A stretch of 64,000 nt of DNA. Source: Martinezella rhizogenes (lineage in GTDB: Bacteria > Pseudomonadota > Alphaproteobacteria > Rhizobiales > Rhizobiaceae). Below the pieces are notes generated by a model. That model saw nothing but the letters and a program-made list of their open reading frames with translations. It was not told where the DNA came from and did not search any database. Shown here one piece after another: positions 43,645 to 52,156 of the stretch. The stretch lies in contig NZ_JUHG01000001.1 of assembly GCF_000799715.1 (NCBI RefSeq), forward strand, positions 186,001 through 250,000, in the 5' to 3' direction. Both the position numbers and the translations under genes were made by a program. Position 1 is the stretch's first letter; the number at the start of each line of letters is the position of its first letter.

Positions 43645-44437
43645 TGCCTATCAGGACAAAAGGTTCAGCAGAATCCTGCTGTGGATCTATTCAGCCATCG
43701 TGCTCATCTTCCTTATGCTGCCGACCCTCATCGTTGTGCCGCTGTCATTTTCCTCTTCCGATTTGCTGGAGTTTCCGCCCAGGGCCTGGTCGATGCGCTG
43801 GTATGAAGCCTTCTTTTCCTCACCTGCGTGGATGGCAGGGCTTCGCACCAGCCTGCTTCTCGGCGTCTCGACGGCGGCGATTGCTGTGCCTGTCAGTTTC
43901 CTCGCCTGCTTCGCCCTGAACAGGATTGGGGGGCGCCGCGCCGCCGCCATTTACGGTCTGCTGCTATCGCCTTCGGTGACGCCGGGCATTCTGCTTGCAA
44001 TAGGACTTTTCTTCGTTCTTGCGAAGCTCGGCCTCCTCGGCACCCTTTTGGGGGTCCTTGCGGGCCATGTGGTCCTGGCCATACCCGTGGCCGTCATTGT
44101 TCTCCATCCCGCACTGGAGAGGTTCGACTGGGCTCAGGCACAGGCAGCCCGCAGTCTGGGTGCCGGCTGGTTCCGGACTATGATCGGGATCATTCTGCCC
44201 CAGCTCGGGCTGAGCCTTGCGACAGCAGGATTGATGGCCTTCCTCACCTCCCTCGACGAGGTGGTGATTTCCGTTTTTGTGGCGAACGGGCCCAACAGTA
44301 CCTTGCCGAAGCTGATGTTTATTTCTCTCCGGGATCAAATCGACCCTACCATCGCGGCTATTTCCACACTCTGGACCGTGCTGATCTCGGCAATAGTCCT
44401 GTTCCTCAACTTGCGCGAACGCGATCAGACAGCCTGA
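43637..44437 (+). CDS. ABC permease, PotC-like
   Basis: 266 residues. Signature segments are LPTLIVVPLSFSSSDLLEFPP, WSMRWYEAFFSSPAW, and the EAA-type loop WAQAQAARSLGAGWFRTMIGIILPQ. It completes the two-permease channel of the operon and is followed ten bases later by the phosphorylase-like gene. Confidence 0.88.
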   Translation: MLDAYQDKRFSRILLWIYSAIVLIFLMLPTLIVVPLSFSSSDLLEFPPRAWSMRWYEAFFSSPAWMAGLRTSLLLGVSTAAIAVPVSFLACFALNRIGGRRAAAIYGLLLSPSVTPGILLAIGLFFVLAKLGLLGTLLGVLAGHVVLAIPVAVIVLHPALERFDWAQAQAARSLGAGWFRTMIGIILPQLGLSLATAGLMAFLTSLDEVVISVFVANGPNSTLPKLMFISLRDQIDPTIAAISTLWTVLISAIVLFLNLRERDQTA

Positions 44438-44447
44438 AAGAGCCTCT

Positions 44448-45344
44448 ATGACATATACATCAATCGGCGCAGTGATCCCGAAAACGGATATGGCCATCAT
44501 TACGGGCTCCGCCAATTGGGGTCTCGCCTTTCCCGAAGATGTGGGAATGCCGGGCGTTAGCGTTCTGGCGCGCGATCTTTCCTTCGACACGCCTTATGGC
44601 GCTTCGGACAACTGGAAGCTCCTGGAATTCGACGCCAGCATCACGCCGGAAGGCCGAGCCAGACGGCTGCTTTGCATGTATTCCCACGGCAACCCGCGGG
44701 ATCAAATCGACCATTCCTGCCACCGCCGCGCATTCTGGGTGTTGATGGAATCCGGCGTACGGTATGTGCTCGCCTGTTCGACCATCGGTGCGGTGAACAA
44801 GGCCATCCAGCCGGGCGACATGGTCATCCCGGCCGATATAATCGAGCTGACCCAGACCCCCTACTCGCTTCTGCCCGGTCGTCAGCGTTTCGATTGCTCC
44901 GGCAAGCAGATCGTTTGCCCGCATGGCGCGAAAATCCTTGCTGAAACCGCAAGTGCAATCTGGCCGACGTCATGCCGTGTGCATGGACTAGACCAAGGGC
45001 TGGCGGCTGCACATGCGTATGGCCCTCGCCTTACCACGCCCGCGGAAGCTCTTGCGTTCCGCACCGTGGGAGCCGATGTCATCAATCATTCGATAGCACC
45101 GGAGGCGACCTTGTCACGCGAAATCGGCGCCTGTTTCGTGCCCTGCGCCTTCGTGACCGCTGGCTTCAACGACTATATGGATCGCAGCCGAGGCACCTTG
45201 CTCCAGGAGGATGTCTTGCCAAGTCTTTCCATGCTTGCCTCCCGCGTTGCACTGCAAGCCGCCGCCCGGATCCCGATAGAGTCTCCATGCGGCTGCCAGA
45301 CACTCAAGTCGCCGCAGCCAGAGGCTCGCTATCTGCGCTACTGA
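44448..45344 (+). CDS. MTA-phosphorylase/PNP-like protein with altered active-site motifs
   Basis: 298 residues of the purine nucleoside/MTA phosphorylase superfamily: AIITGSANWGLAFPEDVG (phosphate loop), FDTPYG, IGAVNKAIQPGDMVIPADII and an acceptor strand ADVINHSIAPEATLSREIGACF. In standard MTAP the phosphate/ribose motifs are RHGxxH and VNMTTVPE; here they read SHGNPRDQIDHS and INHSIAPE, so the substrate or chemistry may differ. As the only enzyme of the importer operon it probably acts on the imported compound. A few extra residues precede a cysteine-containing tail (SPCGCQTLK). Confidence 0.75.
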   Translation: MTYTSIGAVIPKTDMAIITGSANWGLAFPEDVGMPGVSVLARDLSFDTPYGASDNWKLLEFDASITPEGRARRLLCMYSHGNPRDQIDHSCHRRAFWVLMESGVRYVLACSTIGAVNKAIQPGDMVIPADIIELTQTPYSLLPGRQRFDCSGKQIVCPHGAKILAETASAIWPTSCRVHGLDQGLAAAHAYGPRLTTPAEALAFRTVGADVINHSIAPEATLSREIGACFVPCAFVTAGFNDYMDRSRGTLLQEDVLPSLSMLASRVALQAAARIPIESPCGCQTLKSPQPEARYLRY

Positions 45345-45427
45345 CAATCATTGGCGTTTTGGCGCTGCCCATCCGCAGTCCGCCACTCTCATTGGCGACT
45401 GTTGCCCCGGCAGCGCTCGTCTCTAAA

Positions 45428-45550
45428 CTACAAGCCTCCAGCCCCCGAGGCCACTGTCTGGCCTAAAGGAAGTGGACCAGCGTCAACACCAACAGCGGCG
45501 GCCAACGATGTCGCCTTCAAGAGTGTGCGTTTCGGGATCCGATAACCCAT
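45428..45550 (-). pseudogene. Signal-peptide remnant of an exported protein (40 codons)
   Basis: A 40-codon frame starts at ATG 45550 with GAGGAG eight bases upstream and reads MGYRIPKRTLLKATSLAAAV followed by a short hydrophobic and Gly/Ala-rich stretch, then stops. This is a complete export signal of twin-arginine-like type (KR in place of RR) with almost no mature protein. It starts 15 bases after the broken carboxylesterase on the same strand. Most likely the 5' stub of a truncated gene; a genuine 40-residue product is less likely. Confidence 0.45.
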
Positions 45551-45565
45551 GTTTCAACTCCTCAG

Positions 45566-46835
45566 TTATGCCTCATACTTATAGAGGGCTGCGCGGTTGA
45601 ACGGGTCGATCTTGAGATCGGCAATGGCGCGGCGTGCTTCGCCACGCCAGCCGCTGGCCGCTTCGCAGCGGCTGTCGATCAGCATCGAGGCCCGTGTGGT
45701 AGCGTCGTAAGGCTTCCATTCCGGCATACGGGTGTTGTTGGGATTGCCGGTCCGCGCGAAGCTCAAGAACGCCGACATCATGTTCATCGCCGCTTCCATT
45801 GCATGATCGCCCGGTCCGGTCATCTCGCCGGCCTCGTTCACCGTGCCGAAGGCGAAGGGGATATCGACTGCGTGCGGTGAACCGAGCACGCCGCCCTCCC
45901 AGGGAATCGTCCAGGTGAAGTTGTACATGTAGACTGGTGCCTGGCCAGCCGCTCCCGACTTCATCTCGGCTGCGGCTGCGGCTGCGGCTGCGGCGGTGAG
46001 CGGACGGCGGAACTGGACGTCGGACGCAACGGCAACGAGGATCTCCGACGGGGTCATGTCGGGCGCATCCTTGCGGTAGCTGGCCATAATCGTGTCGATC
46101 TTGGAGTCATTGATCTTGAACACAGAGCGCATGCGGCTCCGCATCTGTTCTTCGGTGAGTTTGAAATTGCGCATATCGCTCTGGAAAAACAGACTGGCTT
46201 CGGTCTTCGTGCTGCCCAGCAGCAATGGTACGCTGGCATGCATCGCCAGGCCCTCTGGCGCCATCGGCCGGGTGACGATGTGCTTGCCGTCGATCACCGG
46301 CCGGACGCCTTCAAACGATGAGGCTACGGCACGGTTGCGGGCATCGAGGACGGTCTGCATCGGGATCTGCTGTATCACTGCGAGGTTCTTCGGGTCGACC
46401 CCGAGCTCCTTGACGAAGGCATTTGCATAGGGCTGCATGTCCGCCGCAGGAGCCACATTGAGGCCGGCTGCCCCACTCATGCTGATGGCGCGATGGAACA
46501 GGCCCTTCGCCTTCGGCATGGCCAGCAGGATCATGATCTTCGATCCACCCCCGGATTGGCCAAAGACGATTACGCTGCCCGGGTCGCCGCCAAAAACAGC
46601 GATGTTGTCGCTTACCCATTCCAAGGCAGCAACGATATCGAGGTTGCCGGCATTGGCGGCGTCGCCGAAGTTGATGGGATCGAGATGAGAAAGGTTGGTG
46701 TATCCGAAGGCGTTGAGGCGGCGGTTGATCGTCACCACGACAACGTCGCCGTAACGGGCGAGATTGCTGCCGTTCGGTCGCCTGCGCGTAACCCGTCACG
46801 AAGCAGAGCAGCACTGCAATTCCCAGGCACTTCAT
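45566..46835 (-). pseudogene. Type-B carboxylesterase, internally deleted and frameshifted
   Basis: From ATG 46835 (GAGGTAG upstream) the DNA encodes an intact signal peptide, MKCLGIAVLLCFVTGYAQAT, and then joins mid-protein esterase sequence in a different frame. The esterase frame reads SNLARYGDVVVVTINRRLNA and continues for about 400 codons with the nucleophile FGQSGGGSK, the acid region STKTEASLFF and histidine HAVDIPFAFG. Type-B carboxylesterases need about 100 or more residues between signal peptide and this point (the oxyanion-hole HGGGF region), and these are missing. So about a fifth of the gene was lost together with a frame change. Any product from an internal start would lack the oxyanion hole. 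Confidence 0.75.
45967..45993. repeat. GGCTGC hexamer tandem repeat
   Basis: GGCTGC is repeated four times in a row within the esterase remnant, encoding an alanine run (about nine Ala) on the minus strand. Such tracts change length by slippage. It keeps the frame. Confidence 0.6.
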
Positions 46836-47180
46836 GTGCTACCTCTTTCAGAAGATGACGTTGCCGGTCACTTGACGGCCGCGCATTCGCGAATAGTGCG
46901 AAATGTGTCGAGCGCTTTCGGGATGGAGCCGCATGGCATACCGAGAACGGTGGAGCATCTGCATCAGGCGCCAAGACTGTCTTCACGGATGCAGTTTCAC
47001 TCGGAGATTGGACTCTGACGGATCAGGGCGGGCAAACATATTCCATCGACCGGCCTGTCCTCCGGACTTCGAAATCTTGGTATCGCAATAATTACAGGTA
47101 CGACCAGCGAGCTCCCCGGCTGGCATGAAATATGCTTGTCATAAAGCTTGTTGCACCGTTCGACGAGGGGAAGGCCGATC
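46836..47180. other. Intergenic region before the LysR gene
   Basis: 345 bp between the divergent esterase remnant and LysR genes. No supported coding sequence. TGGCATGAAATATGC near 47121-47135 has the GG-N10-GC spacing of a sigma-54 promoter, but matches the wider TGGCAC/TTGCA consensus poorly. AT-rich sequence near 47125-47150 may hold an ordinary promoter for the LysR gene. Confidence 0.3.
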
Positions 47181-48173
47181 ATGACGCGACAGGCGAATGG
47201 TATGATGGATGTGCGTCTGATGCGCACGCTCCTGACCCTGCTGACGGAATGCAGCGTTTCGAAAACCGCCGATATCCTGGGCCAGGCGCAGCCGACAGTG
47301 AGCCTGACGTTGAAACGGCTGCGGGAAATGCTGGACGATCCGCTTTTGGTCAGGTCCGGAGGCGCGCTAGTGCCAACAGAGCGAGGTCTCGCCCTGAAGG
47401 AGACGTTGCGCGATATCCTCGGCCAGATCAACGCGCACCTCTCTCCTGATGCCACTTTCGACCCGAACAGTGCGACGCGAAACTTCCGCATCATCGCAGA
47501 TAATTGCCTCGGAGCCGTGTTTCTGCCGCAGCTCGTCGGCAAAATCGCACAAAAGGCACCCAATGTTCGCGTCGATGCGTCTCACATGCCGAGCTATGAT
47601 GAACTCATCAGCCAGCTTGCGGACGGATCTATCGATGCGGTCATCGGCAACTGGCCGCATCCGCCGGAGTATTTGCGGATGTCGCCCCTACTGACCACCG
47701 ATATCGTCTGTGTCGTACGTCCAAGCCATCGGCTGGCAAGTCAATGCGAGCCAATCACGATGGGTGAGTTCCTGAAAGAGAAGCATCTTTCTCCGACCTC
47801 AGATAAGCGAGCCCAACTTAGTCCGATCGACGGACGGCTGATCGAACTCGGCCTCAAGCGTAATATCGCCGTGTCGGTGCCCGAATATGCGATCACACCT
47901 TATGTACTGACGCAATCGGACATCGTCTTCACGACGGGGCGGATTTTTGCCGAGCAAATCGCTCAGGCTTTTCCACTCGTCGTTCTGGAGGCGCCGCGCG
48001 AACTTGGACAGATGCAGTTCTACATGCTCTGGCATGAATGCAAGCACCAGTCGCCTGACCATGTCTGGTTGCGACAGATGATCAAATCTGTTGCGGCCGA
48101 CGTTCGCGCTTGTGATGCGACAGCGCCTGTACCGATCAAATTTCTCCCACTCCAGGCGTCAGCCTATAACTAA
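47181..48173 (+). CDS. LysR-family transcriptional regulator
   Basis: 330 residues from ATG 47181 (GAGGGGAAGG upstream). The N-terminal winged helix is MRTLLTLLTECSVSKTADILGQAQPTVSLTLKRLREMLDDPLLVRSGG-like in layout, followed by a two-lobe effector domain from about residue 95. It reads in the same direction as, and just upstream of, the large importer/catabolic operon at 48311, and is the obvious candidate activator for it. It could also have controlled the esterase remnant divergent to it. Confidence 0.88.
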   Translation: MTRQANGMMDVRLMRTLLTLLTECSVSKTADILGQAQPTVSLTLKRLREMLDDPLLVRSGGALVPTERGLALKETLRDILGQINAHLSPDATFDPNSATRNFRIIADNCLGAVFLPQLVGKIAQKAPNVRVDASHMPSYDELISQLADGSIDAVIGNWPHPPEYLRMSPLLTTDIVCVVRPSHRLASQCEPITMGEFLKEKHLSPTSDKRAQLSPIDGRLIELGLKRNIAVSVPEYAITPYVLTQSDIVFTTGRIFAEQIAQAFPLVVLEAPRELGQMQFYMLWHECKHQSPDHVWLRQMIKSVAADVRACDATAPVPIKFLPLQASAYN

Positions 48174-48310
48174 GGCTGTTGCGCCTGTTTGGTGACGTCG
48201 GCCTCGTGAAAAACTGGCAAAACGCAATATAGTCTATTTGAGTTGCGTAATAGGTTTTCGCGATGAAACAGCCCACACTGGTGCCGGTTTAACAGCAACC
48301 AGATGAGGGC

Positions 48311-49396
48311 ATGATGGCAGGTTCAGGAATTACCCGGCGTGAAGCGCTTGCAGGGATCGCCGCTGGCGCGGCAGCAGGGATGTTCGGTTCATTGAGCAGT
48401 GCCCGAGCCGCCGTTTCCGAGATGGTATGGGCGACCTGGGATTCCAACGGGCATCCTGAATACATCGCCGCATTTGAAGCGCAGACCGGCGTCAAGGTTA
48501 AGCTGTCCTATCTTTCCAGCGAGGACGCGCAATTCGCGGCGCTGAAAACCGGCACGGCTTCCGACTGGGACATGATCAACCCGTCGCTGAATGGAAGCTG
48601 GCGCTACATCAAGGCGGGACTGCTCGAAGAAATCGACGTGGCCAAGATCGCCAACGCCGCCAAGATGTACGATGTCTTCAAGACGACGCCCAAGGTTCTG
48701 GATGCCTCGGGCAAGCAGTTCGCGGTTCCCTATCTCTGGGGTCTCAACCCGATCGTCTACCGCAAGGACAAGTTCGACAGCGAGCCTGACTACACGACAC
48801 TGTTCAACGAGAAGTACAAGGGCCAGCTTGCGATGCGCGACTATGCGCTGGAATCCATCGCCATCGCCGGTCTGGTCGCCGGCGTGCCGCGCGACAAGGT
48901 CTTCGTCATGGAGACCAAGGAGCTGGCGGAAGCCAAAAAGCTGCTGGTCGCGCAGAAGCCGCTGTTGCGCACCTATTGGCAGACGATCGGCGATCTCACC
49001 AATCTGTTTGCCACGGGCGAGGTTTCCTGCGCATTTTCGTGGCGGGTTCCCTATGATGCACTGAAGGACAAGCTGGCGATGGGGATGGCCAAGCCGAAAG
49101 CGGGTATCATGGGCTGGTGCGACTGCTTTGCCATGCCGGCGACGCTGTCTGCTGAAAAGAGCGAGATCGGATACAAGTTCATCGATTATCTGCTCGGGGC
49201 GGAATTCGCGACCCAGATCGCTAAAATCGGCAACTATGCGACCACATCCTCGATCATCCGCGACGAATTGTCGAAAGAGCAGCAGGAGGCGATCTTCATC
49301 GACGACATGGATGTGATGAAGTCGTTCATGTGGCCGGTCGCTCCGGAGAATTATTCCGAGTGGCTGAAGATCTGGAATGAAGTCAAGGCAAGCTGA
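48311..49396 (+). CDS. ABC substrate-binding protein, PotD-like (Tat-type signal)
   Basis: 361 residues. The N-terminus has a twin-arginine signal (ITRREALAGIAAGAAAGMFG), cut near ARAAVS. The family-1/PotD fold shows as LKTGTASDWDMINPSLNGSW, FAVPYLWGLNPIVYRKDKF, YTTLFNEKYKGQLAMRDYAL and VSCAFSWRVPYDALK. It is the first gene of a long operon; the 137-bp gap before it has an AT-rich stretch (near 48228-48255) suited to a promoter. The ligand is unknown and is probably the compound attacked by the downstream oxidases and hydrolases. Confidence 0.88.
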   Translation: MMAGSGITRREALAGIAAGAAAGMFGSLSSARAAVSEMVWATWDSNGHPEYIAAFEAQTGVKVKLSYLSSEDAQFAALKTGTASDWDMINPSLNGSWRYIKAGLLEEIDVAKIANAAKMYDVFKTTPKVLDASGKQFAVPYLWGLNPIVYRKDKFDSEPDYTTLFNEKYKGQLAMRDYALESIAIAGLVAGVPRDKVFVMETKELAEAKKLLVAQKPLLRTYWQTIGDLTNLFATGEVSCAFSWRVPYDALKDKLAMGMAKPKAGIMGWCDCFAMPATLSAEKSEIGYKFIDYLLGAEFATQIAKIGNYATTSSIIRDELSKEQQEAIFIDDMDVMKSFMWPVAPENYSEWLKIWNEVKAS

Positions 49397-49398
49397 TC

Positions 49399-50484
49399 AT
49401 GGTGAATACGCCTGACAGGGCGCCAGATCTCTCCGGATCGGGATTGTTGCTATCCGCCCGTGGCCTGACCAAGAACTATGGTGGGCAGCGCGTGGTCGAT
49501 GGCATCGATCTCGATATTCCGGAAAGGGCGTTCACGACCTTCCTTGGTCCTTCCGGCTGCGGCAAAACGACAATTCTGCGGATGATTGCTGGCTTCGAAA
49601 CGCCGGACGCGGGATCGATCGTGCTCGACGGCCGGTCGCTGTCCGGGGTTCCGCCGGAGCGCCGGCCGGTCAATACGGTGTTCCAGAGCTACGCCTTGTT
49701 TCCGCACCTGACGGTGTTCGACAACGTTGCATTCTCGCTGACCCTGCGTCGCCAGAGCAATGTCGATGTAGCAGCCCGCGTAAAAAGGGCTCTGGATGCC
49801 GTGCATATGACCGAGTTCGGCGACCGATATCCCCACCAGCTCTCGGGTGGCCAGCAGCAGCGGATTGCGGTGGCGCGCGCTATCATCGCCGAGCCGCATC
49901 TCCTTCTGCTGGACGAACCCCTTTCCGCGTTGGACAAAAAGATGCGCGGGCATTTGCAAATCGAACTGAAGGATTTGCAGCGACGTCTCGGTATCGCCTT
50001 CGTCTACGTCACCCACGATCAGGAGGAGGCCTTTGCGCTCTCCGACATCGTCGTCGTCATGAACAAGGGACGCATCGTTCAAAAGGCTGCGCCGCTGACA
50101 ATCTATGCCCGCCCTGCCAACGCTTTCGTTGCTGACTTCATCGGAGCCGCGACCCTCATTCCAGGCGAAATCATCGATGGCGATGGGGCCACCGGATTGG
50201 CTGCGATCAATACGGCCGTCGGTATCGTGCAATGCCCGGCAGTGGAGGGATTGGCGAAAGGAGATAAGGCGGTACTCGCCATTCGGCCGGAACATGTCCG
50301 TATTGGCACGGACGGCCTGAGCGCGACGATCCGGCATGTGGTGTTCAAAGGGGATCGTTACCTTGTCGAGGCCGAAGTTAACGGCTTCATCTTGCAGTTC
50401 CTAGCGGATAATCCGCTGACGCCTGGAACGAATATGGGGCTTGTTGTCGATCGGGAACGCGCCTTTATCACGAGGATCGACTGA
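49399..50484 (+). CDS. ABC ATP-binding protein, PotA-like
   Basis: 361 residues with Walker [11 protein letters not shown]-loop FQSYALFPH, signature [15 protein letters not shown] and Walker [15 protein letters not shown], plus a C-terminal TOBE-type domain. It starts three bases after the binding-protein stop and its stop overlaps the first permease start by one base (TGATG), so translation is coupled. Confidence 0.9.
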   Translation: MVNTPDRAPDLSGSGLLLSARGLTKNYGGQRVVDGIDLDIPERAFTTFLGPSGCGKTTILRMIAGFETPDAGSIVLDGRSLSGVPPERRPVNTVFQSYALFPHLTVFDNVAFSLTLRRQSNVDVAARVKRALDAVHMTEFGDRYPHQLSGGQQQRIAVARAIIAEPHLLLLDEPLSALDKKMRGHLQIELKDLQRRLGIAFVYVTHDQEEAFALSDIVVVMNKGRIVQKAAPLTIYARPANAFVADFIGAATLIPGEIIDGDGATGLAAINTAVGIVQCPAVEGLAKGDKAVLAIRPEHVRIGTDGLSATIRHVVFKGDRYLVEAEVNGFILQFLADNPLTPGTNMGLVVDRERAFITRID

Positions 50485-51362
50485 TGGTTCCGGTTTTTCA
50501 CCGGGCACAGCTCGCGGTGCCCGTCGCATGTATTTTGATCCTGGGGTGCATTTTACCGCTTACTGTGCTCATGGTTTTCAGCGTCTTCGAGGTGGATCTC
50601 GATGCGTTCACGCTCGTTCCGGCTTTTTCCGGACAGAGCTGGGTTCAGATGTTCACCAATCCGGTTTTCGCCTTTCTGATAGGTAAGGCGGTCGTCTCCG
50701 GCGCGGGCACGGCGGTGCTGGCAGCATTTGTTGGATACCCGATCGCCGTTTCGATGACGCGCCTTCCCGTTCTCTGGAAGGGGGTCGGCAGCATCGTCCT
50801 TCTGACGCCGCTCTATACCGGCGAGATCGTCCGGATTTATGCCTGGCGGGTCGTTCTCGGCTCCGAAGGCCTGATTAACGCAGCTTTGGAATGGTTTGGC
50901 GTGATCGATGAGCCTTTGAAATTTCTGTTGTTTTCGCCGTTCACGACGCATCTCGTGCTTCTCTACAACAATTTGCCATTCATGGTGCTGGCAATCTGGA
51001 TATCGGCTGAACTGATTGACAAACAGTTGATCGAAGCCGCACGGGATCTCGGGGCTCGCCCGATAGATACGTTCGTCAAGGTCATCTTGCCTTTGACGAC
51101 GCCCGGACTGGCTGTCGGCATCTTCACGGTCTTTGCGCTCGCCGCCGGCGACATGATGACGCCGAGCCTTCTAGGCGGGACGTCGGGCGCGACCCCGATG
51201 GCTATGATCGACAACCTGTTCGGGACCGCGTTCGACTGGCCGCTGGCCTCCGCACTGTCCCTCAGCCTTCTTGTTGTTCTGTTCGCCTTTGCCACCGGGT
51301 TTGTGACCATCCTTCTTCGGTTTGATGGTGCGCGGGCGGTCCTTCAACGGGGGACACGATGA
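50484..51362 (+). CDS. ABC permease, PotB-like
   Basis: 292 residues with a first membrane segment near residues 9-32, LLTPLYTGEIVRIYAWRVVLGSEGLIN and the EAA loop LIEAARDLGARPIDTFVKVILPL. Ends by overlapping the next permease by four bases. Confidence 0.88.
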   Translation: MVPVFHRAQLAVPVACILILGCILPLTVLMVFSVFEVDLDAFTLVPAFSGQSWVQMFTNPVFAFLIGKAVVSGAGTAVLAAFVGYPIAVSMTRLPVLWKGVGSIVLLTPLYTGEIVRIYAWRVVLGSEGLINAALEWFGVIDEPLKFLLFSPFTTHLVLLYNNLPFMVLAIWISAELIDKQLIEAARDLGARPIDTFVKVILPLTTPGLAVGIFTVFALAAGDMMTPSLLGGTSGATPMAMIDNLFGTAFDWPLASALSLSLLVVLFAFATGFVTILLRFDGARAVLQRGTR

Positions 51363-52156
51363 GCCGCCTAGTCGTTTTCACGCTCGGTCTTGCTGTGTGT
51401 TTTTTCTATCTGCCAATCGTGGTTCTCGGAATTTTTTCCTTCAACGCCGCGAGCACGATGGCTTTCCCGCTAAGCGGTTTCACCCTCTCCTGGTATGCCG
51501 ATCTTTTCGGAAACGAAGCGTTTCTGGGCGGCTTCATCACCAGTTTTCTGATTGCGCAGCCCGTCGGCTTGCTGGGCGCGCTGATCGGAATGATGGCAGC
51601 GTTAGCCGTAACGTCGCCACGCATGAAGTTGCGGGCCGCATTCGCCATACTCGTTCTCGTTCCCTTTCTGGTGCCGAAGACGGTGCTTTCCATTGCGCAG
51701 GCCATGCTCATGAGTTGGGTGGGACTGGGACGCGGGGCAACGGCGCTCATCCTGGCGCAGACCTTGGTCGTCATTCCCTTCACCACAACCATCCTTGCCG
51801 CCGTGATGGTCCGGCTCGACCCTCGGCTTGAGGAAGCGGCACGGGATCTCGGCGCCACCCCATGGCAGAGTTTCCGGCGTGTTCTGCTGCCGCAGTTGAG
51901 CGTCGCCCTGAGTGCCGCCTATTCCATCGGGGTTATCCTGTCGCTGGCCGATCTCACCATATCCATGTTCTTGGCCGGCCGCACGCAGCCCCTGTCGCTG
52001 ATCGTCGCGTCGGAATTCCGGCGCGAGCTGAAGCCCGACCTCAATGCCATGCAGGTGTCCGTCCTCGTGTTGACGGCCTTGATTGTGGCGCTGACCGAAA
52101 TCAATCGCCGACGCCGCCTGCGCGGACGGTTGGCCCATGTACGAGATGACCTATGA
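51359..52156 (+). CDS. ABC permease, PotC-like
   Basis: 265 residues with N-terminal segment FTLGLAVCFFYLPIVVLGIFSF, the family stretch FPLSGFTLSWYADLF, and EAA loop RLEEAARDLGATPWQSFRRVLLPQ. It completes the importer and overlaps the flavoprotein gene by four bases, so import and oxidation are translated together. Confidence 0.88.
   Translation: MSRLVVFTLGLAVCFFYLPIVVLGIFSFNAASTMAFPLSGFTLSWYADLFGNEAFLGGFITSFLIAQPVGLLGALIGMMAALAVTSPRMKLRAAFAILVLVPFLVPKTVLSIAQAMLMSWVGLGRGATALILAQTLVVIPFTTTILAAVMVRLDPRLEEAARDLGATPWQSFRRVLLPQLSVALSAAYSIGVILSLADLTISMFLAGRTQPLSLIVASEFRRELKPDLNAMQVSVLVLTALIVALTEINRRRRLRGRLAHVRDDL

Noticed and set aside
47118..47140. Sigma-54-like GG-N10-GC element before the LysR gene
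   Set aside because: Spacing fits, but TGGCAT and ATGC depart from the consensus and LysR genes are rarely sigma-54 dependent. Mentioned only in the intergenic entry.
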